From the NCBI RefSeq assembly GCF_031755915.1, contig NC_083382.1, positions 12,783,001 to 12,847,000 on the forward strand: DNA of 64,000 nt. The letters run 5' to 3'. A model generated the notes under the pieces. It was not told where the DNA came from. It worked only from the letters and a program-made list of their open reading frames with translations, and did no database searches. Source of the DNA: Ziziphus jujuba (taxonomy: Eukaryota; Streptophyta; Magnoliopsida; Rosales; Rhamnaceae). Position 1 is the first letter of the stretch, and each line of letters starts with the position of its first letter. Shown here in pieces: positions 10,494 through 22,043 of this stretch. A program made the position numbers and the translations under genes.

Positions 10494-12043
10494 ATGGCAT
10501 TCAAATCCATCAAAATATTAGCAATATTATTCTTCTTATTGCTAGCATCTACGATATCCCAAGCCACTGTCTTTGATGTCAAAACCTATGGCGCAAAGCC
10601 CAATGGTGATATCACTCAGGTACATTACAAATACATATTGTATGATAGACGTTGACGTTTATATTATGATGGGATCAGACTGCATTTAAACGTATACACC
10701 ATAATATGAGCATTCACGTCCATTATTGCATTGTTGTACATATAATTATCATAATCTTGATGATAATTGCGAATGAATGATTTTATTTTTAGGCTTTGGC
10801 GAAGGCTTGGAAAGATGCATGTGCTGCACAATCTCCAAGCAAACTGGTTATTCCAAGTGGGACATATAATTTAATTGAAGCAAAACTACAAGGTCCATGC
10901 AAGGCACCCATCGAGGTTCAGATTCAAGGCACATTGCGAGCACCAGCGGTTGTAACGAAGGCTTCCGATAGTTGGGTTACTATTGAACGTCTTGACAGGT
11001 TTACCTTGAATGGTGGAATTTTCGATGGACAAGGCAAAAACTCTTATGGAAAACATTGTGCTGTGCAAGAATACTGTGGAAAACTCCCAATGGTAAGTTT
11101 TATTTTTTTAATTTTAATTTTAATTTTTTATTTCCTTGATAGTTTCAATCAAACCTTCTAAGTTTCCACCATTTTCACAACCTACATTATTAATATAAAT
11201 GTAATGACGATCCAAAATGAACCCAAAAGAGACCGGATCTACATAATGTTTTTGTTATTTTTGAAAAACAAAACAAAACAGAATATCAGATACAACTTCG
11301 TCACCAACTCGATTATCCGGGGGATAACTTCTCTAGACAGCAAACAGTTCCACATGAACGTTTTGGGCTGCACCAATGTGACATTTGATCATGTCACAAT
11401 TACTGCACCTGAAAATAGTCTTAACACCGATGGAATCCATATCGGTCGTTCAACCGGAATCAACATCACCAATACAAACATCAAGACCGGAGACGACTGT
11501 ATCTCTCTCGGCGATGGTTCCAAACAAATAACCGTCGTTAAAACAACATGCGGACCAGGCCATGGAATCAGTGTTGGAAGTCTTGGAAAATATCCAAACG
11601 AAGAACCGGTGGAGGGAGTTTTTATTAGGAACTGTACGCTTACCAACACCCAAAACGGAGTTAGAATCAAAACGTGGCCGGATTCTCATTTTGGAACAGC
11701 TTCCGATATGCATTTCAAGGACATAATCATGAACAACGTTGGAAACCCAATTCTTATAGATCAAGAATATTGTCCATGGAATAGATGCAAGCTATCGGTT
11801 CCATCAAAAGTGAAGCTGAGCAAAGTGAGCTTTAAGAATATAAGAGGGACTTCTTCTACTCCTGTGGCTGTGAAACTTGTTTGTAGTGGTGGTCCCGGTG
11901 GAGTTCCATGCCAGAATATTGAAATTGGTGATGTTAACCTGGCTTATACTGGACCTTTAGGACCTGTTACATCTGTCTGTAAGCATATTAAGCCCATCTT
12001 GTCTGGTAAACAGTTCCCATCTGCTTGTGCTATCTCTTCTTAA
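10494..12043 (+). CDS. Exopolygalacturonase-like protein 1 (GH28, pollen type)
   Basis: GH28 exopolygalacturonases release galacturonate from pectin in the cell wall; this subfamily is typically strong in pollen. Three exons: 10494-10619, 10793-11092 and 11282-12043, all GT-AG and phase 0, giving 395 residues, the normal length. The first 24 residues form a signal peptide (hydrophobic ILAILFFLLLAST, cleavage likely after SQA). GH28 catalytic motifs are intact in exon 3: NTD at about 190-192, DD at 213-214 (GDDCISLGDGS), the His of GPGHG at 236 and RIK at about 270-272. TVFDV at the mature N-terminus is typical. Its partner at 22044 is very similar. Compared with it, PG1 carries two extra residues (GGPGGVP against GGVP). 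A TATA box lies 115 bp upstream. Confidence 0.93.
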
Positions 12044-12140
12044 TTGCAGATGGTGATGTTTGATTATGGTAGAAAAGATGAAAAGCTAGCTAATAATGTC
12101 CTTTTTCCACCATGCATTATTTCTATAAGAAATGCAGGAA

Positions 12141-12663
12141 CATGATTTTGTCTGTGCTTTCTTTTCATGTCTCTATTCTCGTTCATCGTTGATAAAATCA
12201 AGTTTTCCTTTTTCTTTTGACTTCATTCCTTGTGAGTTTGAACTGGTACACTCCATTCTTCCCAATTGCTTGGCCATTTGGAAATCTCAAGCTCTTCCTT
12301 TTTCTTTTGCTCTCTTCCATTGCACTCTATTTTAGTGGCGGATCTAGAAATTTAGTTTTGGGGACACCATTGTACAATGAAATATATTTTTGAATATAAT
12401 GACAATATAAATTGTTATATTAGCTTGTATGAAAAATTTTCATCGATATGAATTTTATATATTAAATTATGATTTATTTGCTATAATTTAGTGTTAAACG
12501 GAAATGAAAATTTTTGTTTTCTTACATATAAATATATATATATATATATATATTTTGGTGATAATATTTCGATTTATGGTTTCAATAGAGAATTTGGTGA
12601 GGGTATTCCTTAAGCAAAACTATTTTGACTATCGAGGAAGGATCTTGGGAGTGGCTTTATCAA

Positions 12664-12710
<47 letters not shown>

Positions 12711-12878
12711 CAATTAACCTCAAATCAAGTTTTTAATATCAGCACTAATATTGGTATTTTATTTTTTAACGTTTAGATTGTATTAAAAAATAAAATTTAA
12801 AATTATATTTATTAATTGCTATGTTCTAATAGGATATTAACTTAAATGCATATATATAGGTGTATATATATATAGTTC
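12141..12878. other. Spacer between the two duplication copies
   Basis: No gene is recognised. At 12334 TAGTGGCGGATCTAGAAATT resembles the start of common plant non-autonomous transposons, but no partner end was found. (AT)n runs occur at 12535-12553 and 12664-12706. Homology to the PG2 3' flank stops at about 12140. Confidence 0.5.
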
Positions 12879-13033
12879 TTCTATGGTGCGGATGTCCGTA
12901 TGTTTTTATCATACGAACTTCAGTATAGATGATTGTTTTTTAAGAAATAAGTATTAACAACGATTTTTTCAAAAACCATTGTTTTTTAGACGGTTTGCAC
13001 TATAGCATAGTACGGATTGTTCGTACCATAGAA
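12879..13033. mobile_element. Small palindromic MITE, copy B
   Basis: The left end TTCTATGGTGCGGATGTCCG pairs with the reverse complement of the right end, TTCTATGGTACGAACAATCC. Inner sequence around TTTTTTAAGAAAT and TTTTTTCAAAAACC forms the rest of the stem and loop. It is 155 bp with no coding capacity and lies between the two segmental duplication copies. Confidence 0.72.
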
Positions 13034-13461
13034 TTCCATTATATTTATATATATGTATATAAAAAGGTATTTTATACGTCTAACCCATAAAAAATTCCAA
13101 TAATACTACAAATATGAATTAAATTACATTTTCTTTCTCCATGTTAAATGTTTCGTTGATATTATTTTGACAAATATTAACATACTCACAAATTATTTAC
13201 TACATTAATTAATAAATAAGATTTTTTTTGATAATTTTGAGCTGTCGCAAAATAAATCAGTAAATAAAATTGATGTGTATAATATCATTCAATAATAACA
13301 ATAACATAAAAGAAACTAGGAAAAAAAATCCAAATGATATCTAAAACACAACAGCCACACCATATACTAAAGTGCTTAATCAATCTAATGGGTACCCTTC
13401 CAGTTCTATCTATAGATAAGGAAGACTTCTTTATATTCAGTGCGATGACCCTGGAGCATCT

Positions 13462-14077
13462 TTGGTGGCTAAGAAACAATATAATGCATTAAGGAAAGGA
13501 CATGAGGATAGAGTTGTCTTCGGAGGTTGTTATGGGAAGATTCAGAGAGTTGAAAGAAAGCGTGATGGTGATGACAATTCCCAAAATCTGGCTCTCAACA
13601 CCAGAGATAATTGCAGATGGAAATGCCCATCGATAGGTTATATCAAGCTGAACTCCGACGCAGCGGTGTGTAGTAATAGGAGTTATCTGGCAGTGATTGA
13701 GAGAGATGATAAAGGAAAGGTGCTTCATATCCATGCCTACAAATCATAAGCAAATGTTCCAGAAGTTGCTAAATTAGAAGCTATTCTAAAAGCTTTATAG
13801 TTGGCCAAGCATTTTATGTGGAAGAAGGTGCAGGTAGAATCAGATGCTCTATCAGGTATCAATGTGTTAAAGAAGAATGACATCAGCAATTTGCACTGGG
13901 CTGTCGAGCCGATAAAAATATCTTGGAAAATATTTCTAATTTTGGTGACTGTATATTTATCTGGGCCCTAGATGTATAAATAATTTAGCCCACTTAACTT
14001 GTCAATGGACGGTAAGCCAAGAGTTATATGGGCCTATAAATCTAAATTGGCTTCTGCTATCTTTTGATTTTAATTGA
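13462..14077 (+). pseudogene. Decayed RNase H-like (RVT_3 type) retroelement fragment
   Basis: The frame from about 13462 includes WKCPSIGYIKLNSDAAVC, the start of the RNase H-like domain found at the end of plant LINE polyproteins and in stand-alone relatives. Catalytic positions are visible: Asp in LNSDAA, Glu in KLEAILKA and Asp in VESDALS. Stops interrupt at 13747 and 13798. A frame change before about 13980 is followed by RCINNLAHLTCQW, matching the usual domain end (R..N..AH). No reverse transcriptase or endonuclease is left. It is a truncated, non-functional relic, present only in duplication copy B. Confidence 0.7.
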
Positions 14078-14128
14078 TTCGGAAGTGTGTACCGTAGGAA
14101 GCATCTCGAATCTAGGCTATGTTGTATT

Positions 14129-15253
14129 TAGGAATGGACAAAATCCAATCTAATCCGTTCAACTTGCCTAATCCAATCAATTTTTAACGGTTTGGATTTG
14201 ATTTTTACATTAATTGAATTGGATTGGGTTCAAAATATTATAAATTGTATGGATTGAATTGGTTATGGATTGGAAATATAAATCCAATCCAATCCAATCC
14301 AAATAATATATTATATAACTAAAAAATTATATATTTTTTATTTTTTTTCATTTTTATATATTAATTTTAGAATATTTTTTTTCATTTTTATATATTAATT
14401 TTTAATTTTTTTTTTCCATTTTTATATATTGATTTTTAATATATATATATATATATATATTTTTTTTTTCTTTTACATCTCCATATCCCAAATTCCAAAT
14501 CAAATTGTAAGTTGTAACCCTAAACTAAATATTTACCTTTGTTGTCGTCCACCACCAGTCCATCACCATCACCATAATATATATATATATTTTTTACATC
14601 CCCATCATATATATATATATATATATATCTACATATATTGTATCCAATTGTTACTTATATATATAAATGTTTAAATATAATTTATTATTAATTTTATTGT
14701 TTTAATCTTTGTAAAGCTTACAGAATCAACTAAAATTGTGAACCTGTCAACGTTGATTGACTTATAATTTACCAAAGTTTTAAGGTTAAAAAAAAAAAGA
14801 TTATGCATTGATTATTGAGTGAATGAATTTTGACGAATGTATTATTTTACATTATTTGTTCTAACAATTTTAATTTGATTTTATAGGAGTGAGATGATGA
14901 TATTAATGTTTGCTATTTAATAAGTGCATGATGTGTATCATTTGCTATATTTTTTTTATTTTTTATTGTAGACTATGTTGTATTATTCTAATTGTATTTT
15001 ATGTTTGGATAATTATAATTTATTATTTATATTTTATATTTGGAAAATTTTTTATTTGTATTATATATTTATAAATTAGTAAGTTTCAAACCGATCAATC
15101 AATCCAAATCAAACCGATCATAAATGGTTTAATTTGGTTTAGATTTAATGCTCTAATGGTTTGGTTTGAATTATAAATTAGAAAAACCGATATGTATAGA
15201 TTAGGTTGTATTTCGGTCCAAAACCGAACCAACTCAATCCATGCCCATCCCTA
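14129..15253. mobile_element. Non-autonomous hAT element, 1125 bp
   Basis: The ends are short inverted repeats typical of hAT elements: TAGGAATGGACA at the left and, in reverse complement, TAGGGATGGGCA at the right. They are flanked by a probable 8-bp target duplication, GTTGTATT (14121-14128) and ATTGTATT (15254-15261), with one mismatch. Subterminal DNA is full of repeated ATCCAATC/GGATTGG motifs on the left and AACCGA/TTGGTTT motifs on the right. The interior is AT-rich with several (AT)n runs (14437-14460, 14577-14630). There is no transposase. Confidence 0.8.
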
Positions 15254-15261
15254 ATTGTATT

Positions 15262-15988
15262 GCTTTCTCTTTTGGTTTCTATGAATCCCATCTTTTCTGG
15301 CAAAAACCATACACTATCATCATATTCTATTTGACAAAAACCATATATATATATATATATATATATGCATTCTAGCTTAGGTGAGAATATGTTCTAAATT
15401 GAGGATGAATCATCTCGAATAATTTTATTATATATTATATCAAATATATATAAATTAACAATTTTAAATAATTGAGTTAATATATTTTCAACTTAAAAAC
15501 CTGATGACATCCTTATCTAAATACTATTGCATGTATAAATAATAATAATAATGATGAGAGATAAATTTTATTTAGACATCTTCAATTTTATTATAATTAC
15601 ATTTATATATCATGTTCTTGTAAAATATCATTAATTTCTTTTTAATTTTTATATTTATTAAAATAGTCTCATTTTATTTGTTAATTTTTTCTGGTAAACT
15701 TTTACAATTAAAGACTACAAAAGATTTAAAATCAGCATATTTAATAATATTTAATAACATTGTAAATATATAATTATAACTTTTAATTGTTAAAATTTAA
15801 AAAAAATTAAATGAAAATTTTCTCAAAATATAGAATTAACTTTAATTATGTCCGAGGGATTTAAATGAAATTTTACTCCACTGAAAAATGGATCCAATTT
15901 GGCACTGCCTATATGCTAATTGGCTACCAAATGAGAAGAAAAGCTCAGCAGCATCCAATTTCCCAGAAAACCCAAAACAAAATCTCCA
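15262..15988. other. AT-rich spacer upstream of ThrRS
   Basis: No gene is seen. There is an (AT)n run at 15343-15366. The last 130 bp, with LTR-free unique sequence and a less AT-biased composition, probably belongs to the ThrRS promoter and 5' leader. No TATA box could be chosen. Confidence 0.5.

Positions 15989-16027
<39 letters not shown>
15989..16027. repeat. (CA)n microsatellite in the ThrRS 5' leader
   Basis: About 19 CA units lie roughly 50-90 bp upstream of the ThrRS start codon. The pseudogene copy has no such run at the matching place, so it expanded or was lost after the duplication. Confidence 0.95.
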
Positions 16028-16030
<3 letters not shown>

Positions 16031-16078
16031 ACTCCTAAAGTCCATCATCCTCCATAGCTCACTCTCAACGAAACCCAG

Positions 16079-19000
16079 ATGTTCATTCTTCAGAGAATGG
16101 CGAATTCATATTCCCTCTTCACCTCCTCTGCGTTTCTATCTACCCCTCTCTTAAAGACTTCTTCTTTGCCTTCCCATTTTCATTCCAATCTCAGTCGCTT
16201 TGTTTCAACAACACCCTTTAACGCCCTTTTCAACAACAATAGAAATGGGTTTTCCACCTCTTTGGCTGTAGCTACTGATTCTTCCTCCCAGATTGCGGTT
16301 TCTACCCAGAATGAAAAATTGAACCAGACCCAGAATGACAAAACTGATGATTTTCGGAAAGTTGTGCTTCCCACCAACGACTCCTCTGATAAGCTCCTAA
16401 GAATTCGCCACTCGGTAAATGCACCACCAGCTTCATACTTTTATTAAAGAGCTAGTTTCAAGCTCTCTCCTCTTTTTTTATTTTATTTTATTTATTTATT
16501 TATTTTTTTTACTGCTTAATTTATTTGGGTTTGCTTCCAATATCGTGTCTGAGTTTGCATCGTTTGTGAAGTTGCTTTTTTTTTTTTTTTTTGTGATAAT
16601 TGTTTTGCCTCTGCAAAGTTTTGATATGATTAAAAATTCTAGCTTATTGGGGATTCATGTTTTTGATGTGCTGTTGCTGTTGTCATATTGAACTAAGAAG
16701 ATATTATGTGCTGAATTCGAAATTCTTAGGTATATATAGAGCAGCTATATTGTAAAAAAGATAACTAAAAATAAAAATAAAAATATGGGCCTTCTTTCCT
16801 ATTTCCGTTTCAATCACCATAATGATTCTATCCATATGGTCTTGTGAATTTTGGAGGAAGATGATAGTATAATGTAATATATTTTAAATATTTGGATCTT
16901 GAAAATGATGGGAATTGGTGACATGAAACATTTTACATATTCGGTGAGGAGGAAAGTGGTATGGTGTGGTTACCTCCATAAGCTGGAAAAATGGTTTCGT
17001 GAAGTCTCGGGAACTTTTTTGGCTTTTAAATAACAACAGTTATAAATTGTTTTTAAATATATTTCTACATCATCATTTTTTCGTTTATTCAGTTTCAAGT
17101 TTGCATTCTAATTTTTGGCTAATTAATCATATACGTCAATGCAGTGTGCACATGTAATGGCCATGGCTGTTCAAAAGATTTTCCCGGATGCGAAAGTTAC
17201 AATTGGGCCATGGATAGAAAATGGGTTTTATTATGATTTTGATATGGGGCCTTTGACAGACAGAGACCTGAAGAAAATCAAGAAGGAAATGGTAAGCAGG
17301 TTTCATCCATTAGTACCATACTTGTGTTTCAATCCTAATTTTTTCTTTGAAAATTCTGGATAAGTTACAAGCTCTGGGAACCATTCATTAGTCTATGTTC
17401 TCAGGGTACAGAATTTATTTCTTTACATCGTCTTTAGGATCGAATCATTGGTAGAAATTTACCACTTGTAAGAGAAGAAGTTACGAGAGATGAAGCTCAG
17501 AGAAGAATAATGGCTCTTAATGAACCTTACAAGTTGGAGATTTTGGATAGCATTAAAGAAGATCCTATTACCATCTATCATATTGGTAAGTAGTCAGTAT
17601 TCAAACTCCGTTCTCACCGTTACACTGTAGAATGAGCAGTTGTATTTTTAATTTAGGTGGACAATGGTATTAAATAGTTGACCGACAGGGAAATGAAAGT
17701 TTATCATCTTCTTGTGATTCCAGCATGATTATAAAGAAGCCCTTTTAGTTTTGGCTGATGCCTGAAACAGAGTTTCTTTGTTGTACTATGTGATTTTCCT
17801 GTAAACACTTCCTTTAGAAGTTTTAGGATGCTCAATTATGAATGTCTATATGTATGTATGAGTGTACACATGAACACAGCATGTGTGAGATTTTAACATC
17901 TCCCAAGTCTTATGTCATTATCTTATTACTTGATATTCTTCTTAGGTGATGAATGGTGGGACCTTTGTGCTGGCCCCCATGTTGAATCGACCGGAAAAAT
18001 TAACAGAAGAGCTGTTGAACTTGAATCTGTTGCTGGTGCTTACTGGAGAGGAGATGAGAAAAACCAAATGCTGCAGAGGATTTATGGGACTGCATGGGAG
18101 AACGAAGAACAACTGAAGGCTTACCTTCACTTCAAAGAGGAGGCTAAACGTCGGGATCACAGACGCCTTGGTCAAGATCTTGATCTGTTTTCTATACAGG
18201 TGTTCATTTTGAATTATAGTACAACCCTTTGCTGTTTGTACAGGTTTCTTGGTTGACTTTGCATCAAAGGATTCTACCAAATCAGAATTTACATGACTGT
18301 TTTTGCTTATTTGCTAATTTTTGGCAGAATGAAGCTGGTGGGGGTCTTGTTTTCTGGCATCCCAAAGGTGCTATTGTGAGACACATGATCGAAGACTTGT
18401 GGAAAAAAATCCACATAGAACGTGGTTACGATATGCTGTATACTCCACATGTAGCAAAGGCAGATCTTTGGCAGATCAGTGGCCATCTGGACTTTTACAA
18501 AGAGAATATGTATGACCAGATGAGCATTGAGGATGAACTCTATCAACTTCGACCAATGAACTGCCCTTACCATATATTGATTTACAAAAGGAAGCTTCAC
18601 TCTTATCATGATTTTCCTATTCGAGTAGCAGAGTTGGGAACGGTATATAGATATGAATTATCTGGAAGCTTACATGGCCTGTTTCGAGTAAGAGGTTTCA
18701 CTCAGGTATATTCCAATAACTCATATGCAAAATTTTCAGTCTAAATTCCTTTGGAGAAAAAAAAAAAAAAAAAAGAAGAGATGAAAGTATCAATCTCCAT
18801 ATTAAATCTCCTATATGCTTTCAGTCATATAATCTTTTTTATTAGAGAGAATAATGTCAACTGTTGTTGGAGCTACTGTTCAATATAGATGGTTACTTTA
18901 ATAACTTGTCGAATCTGGCTTAAAGTATCTAGTTGTGCATTGTCACTGCATCCTGTAGGGATCTGCACATTGATCTATGGCTAAGAAATTGCCCAAATTG

Positions 19001-20423
19001 AATGGCTTATTCATTTAACCCAATAATTGCCTCTGCAGGATGATGCACACATATTTTGTTTGAGTGATCAAATAAAAGATGAAATCAGGGGTGTCCTAGA
19101 TCTTACAGAAGAAATGTTACTTCAATTTGGTTTTAGCAAGTATGAAGTCAATCTTTCCACGAGGCCAGAGAAAGCTGTTGGAGGTGATGATATATGGGAA
19201 AAAGCAACATCTGCCCTGAAAGAAGCTTTAGATGACAAGGGTTGGAGCTATCAAATTGATGAAGGCGGTGGTGCCTTTTATGGCCCAAAGATTGATCTTA
19301 AGATTGAGGATGCTTTGGGAAGGAAGTGGCAGTGTTCAACCATCCAGGCAATTCCTTAACTGATAAGAAACATAATTTGTATGTTTTATTTACATTGATA
19401 TGGCGCAAGCGATAAACATATCCTCTGACTGTGCATGCATGTCCACATCTCTACCATGTTTGCAACCATACCTTTATCGTTCTTATGAAAAAATTATATG
19501 ATAGTAAACCATTGTTTTGATCTGAAAAATGGTAGAACTATTACTGTGCAGGTGGATTTTAACCTACCACAACGTTTTGACATCACATATGTTGACTCAA
19601 ACTCAGAAAAAAAGCGACCTATCATGATCCATAGAGCAGTACTTGGATCATTGGAGCGATTTTTCGGAGTTCTCATAGAGCATTATGCTGGGGATTTTCC
19701 ACTATGGCTTTCTCCAATCCAAGCTCGAATTTTGCCAGTTACTGATACTCAGGTATTTAGATCAGTTAATGTTTTAGCATGTAGGAACTCTTTAGAAAAT
19801 TCGAAGTGGTATGTTCATATGGCCTGTAAATTCTAATTTATAAGACGTTATGGTGGATATGGTAGTTCAATTATTCAAGTCTTGAGTCATCAGAAAGAAG
19901 TATTTGTGGGTCCATTATTTAAATTTCCAACAAATATTATACTGTGATGGAAGCTTTCTTGATCATCTATGTGCATTAGATTGTTACAACGATGAATGGT
20001 TCTGTTTTTTAATTAGATTAGCAGACAGATATTAGATTGTTACAACGTTGAATGGTTCTTTTTTTTAATTAGATTAGCAGACAGATATTAGAAATAGGTA
20101 TCTTAAATTTTCTAGAGAAGATGTGGCTAAAGTTTTTGCATATCATGTTTTCTTCTTCACAGCGTGAATACTGCAGTGAGGTTGCTAAGAAATTGAAAGC
20201 AAATGGCATTAGGGCTGAAGTTTGCCATGGCGAACGCCTTCCCAAACTCATTAGGAATGCAGAGACGCAGAAGATTCCATTGATGGCAGTTGTGGGACCC
20301 AAGGAAGTTGAAACTGGTACTGTTACAGTAAGATCCAGGTTTGCTGGGGATATTGGAACATTGACAGTTGAAGACTTTGTGGGAAGAACCAAGTCTGCCA
20401 CTGAAAACAGAACATCATTTTGA
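16079..20423 (+). CDS. Threonyl-tRNA synthetase, organellar type (EMB2761-like)
   Basis: Charges tRNA-Thr, probably in plastids and/or mitochondria. Eight exons: 16079-16414, 17145-17291, 17438-17585, 17946-18199, 18328-18705, 19039-19347, 19552-19752 and 20163-20423; phases join, giving about 677 residues. The Ser-rich N-terminus looks like a transit peptide, and there is no TGS domain, which matches the Arabidopsis EMB2761 type rather than the longer cytosolic/mitochondrial form. The editing site is visible as HSCAH (across exons 1-2) and CAGPH. The class II core has [30 protein letters not shown] and [12 protein letters not shown], containing the zinc ligands Cys, His, His. The anticodon-binding domain ends with [14 protein letters not shown]. 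Intron 6 has a GC donor (CAG|GCAATT). ATG 16097 has better start context (A at -3, G at +4) than 16079; both are in frame. No damage was seen. Confidence 0.93.
19976..20096 (+). repeat. 64-bp tandem duplication in ThrRS intron 7
   Basis: The unit TTAGATTGTTACAACG...GCAGACAGATA occurs twice in direct succession, differing by a few bases. The pseudogene copy has it once (about 6825-6890), so this duplication arose after the block duplicated or was lost from copy A. Confidence 0.8.
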
Positions 20424-21940
20424 AGTAGCGAATGCCAAAGAAAAATACACAAGGTGAAATAATGTCATGGAAAAGTTAAAAAAAGGAAAAAAAAAAAAAA
20501 GAAACAAAAAAAGTTTTGTTGTTTAGAGTTAAACTTGAGCATGGCATTGATTTTGTATACTTTCAGATTTTCATTGAGATTGAACCATCAATAGGAAGGC
20601 TACACTTGTATATATATTCAGTTAACTAGAAGGCAAGAATGTCATCAAGAAGTTGGTTTATCTTTCATTTATTTGGTTTACAAATGAATAAAGCAATTTA
20701 TTTATTTTTCAGAATTTGGTTCGTGGAACTTACAATTTTAGCCATGCCGTTAGTTTTGATAGTAAATTAGACATGGACAATGGCCCTCTAGCAGGGGAGT
20801 GAAATGTAACGGTTGGAATGAAACTCAAGACAGCGAAGGTCTTATTTTTTGGTCATTACTGTGAGGTTTTTCTTCTAATGCAAGAAATAGTATGCAGTCA
20901 AACTTCTCTGCAGTTTAGAGAAGTAAAAGAATGGGTCAAATAAGAGTACGCCATTTTGTTGTGGGGCGTTTTACCAGACGAATTCAGCACATAATGTTTT
21001 GGACAAGACAAAAAATATATTTAAATACATACAGAAATGCTACTGTATGGGCTATGTCCCCACGAAAAGTGGACTCATCTTCTGATGTAAGCGGCTACAT
21101 GTAATCACAGCGATTACATGTAATAATGTGTTGTTGGACTATCAATATTTTTATAGTCTAGACATCAGTAAATTAATAATTTGTATATGCATGTTTTAAG
21201 GATATATATATATATATATATATATTTAAATTATAGTGTACATATGCTAGATAAACTGATTACAATATTTTAAGGATACAAAGATTCTAACTCAAGATCA
21301 TAGTGTGATGATTGAATGTTATTAACCCTCTTATTTATGCTTATGATTAGGCTTGTTACTTTGAGGAATGAGATACGTTAATGAAAAAAAAAAAAAATGG
21401 AAATGGAACATTACGTAAACAACATTGAAATTGCAACATATAGAAAACACGCATACTGATATGCTTGTATAATGTGCTGCTTATTTACCAAAAAAAAAAA
21501 ATAATAATAATGAAATAAAATAAATTGTACAATATACTGTATCATATGTTTGGAAATTAAACCTATCAAATCCTTTTTCCATCTTATAATATTACATAAT
21601 ATATCAAAACAATATCATCAGAAACCAAGTTATATCTGAAATGTCATGGATTCTTAATATCCAAATGAAAAAAATTTGGATAATTTACATGCGTGGAAAT
21701 TAATAAAATTTATAAGGTTACCATTAATGGCACACATTAACTAGCCGCTTAAACAATTTCTAAAATAAGAATGAGAATTAAAAGCTAATTATAGAATTAT
21801 CAATTCAAACCCAAAAGAATTCAAACCCAAAAGAAATCGCAACACCAGGGACACCACATATTAATTAGTTATTTAAAAAAAAAAAAAAAAAAAAACACTT
21901 GGTTAAAAAATTCAATGGTGTTGAGCTTCCACCATTGAAC
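20424..21940. other. Spacer between ThrRS and PG2
   Basis: No gene is seen. Up to about 20960 it matches the 3' flank of the ThrRS pseudogene (7200-7670), so it includes the ThrRS 3' UTR. A perfect 11-bp hairpin, TACATGTAATC with spacer ACAGC, lies at 21096-21122, and an (AT)n run at 21203-21224. The 21330-21480 part matches 9040-9180. Confidence 0.6.
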
Positions 21941-21950
21941 TATATAAGGG
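21941..21950 (+). promoter_or_regulatory. TATA box of PG2
   Basis: TATATAAGGG lies 103 bp upstream of the PG2 start codon in the same conserved block as the PG1 TATA box (CATTGAACTATATAAGGGCA). Confidence 0.75.
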
Positions 21951-22043
21951 CATAGAACATCACCATTCTTCCAAGCTCAAAAAAGTTTAAATTTACCAAA
22001 CTGAATCCAAAACACAGAAACCAAAAAAAATCTGTACACCACA

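Larger units (their letters stand above)
1960..12140 (+). repeat. Segmental duplication, copy A (ThrRS pseudogene + PG1)
   Basis: Copy A of a tandem duplication whose partner lies at about 13110-23650. Matching landmarks appear in the same order in both: the ATTAATTAATAA leader motif (about 2010 and 13205), the ThrRS first exon (2380/16080), ThrRS internal segments (3410/17250 and 6380/19555), the ThrRS last exon (6955/20160), spacer DNA (9040-9180/21330-21480), the PG promoter (10180-10490/21720-22040), the PG exons, and the PG 3' flank (to about 12140/23650). Gene order and orientation are preserved. The outer limits are estimates by eye. Copies differ by insertions such as the foldback element and several MITEs. 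Confidence 0.8.

Noticed and set aside
11389..11764. Antisense frames over PG1 exon 3 (and the same over PG2 at 22785-23295)
   Set aside because: Shadows of the GH28 coding exon; the sense frame has all catalytic motifs and matched splice sites.
12334..12420. TAGTGGCGGATCTAGAAATT as the start of a further transposon
   Set aside because: No matching inverted end or target duplication was found nearby, so it was not annotated as an element.
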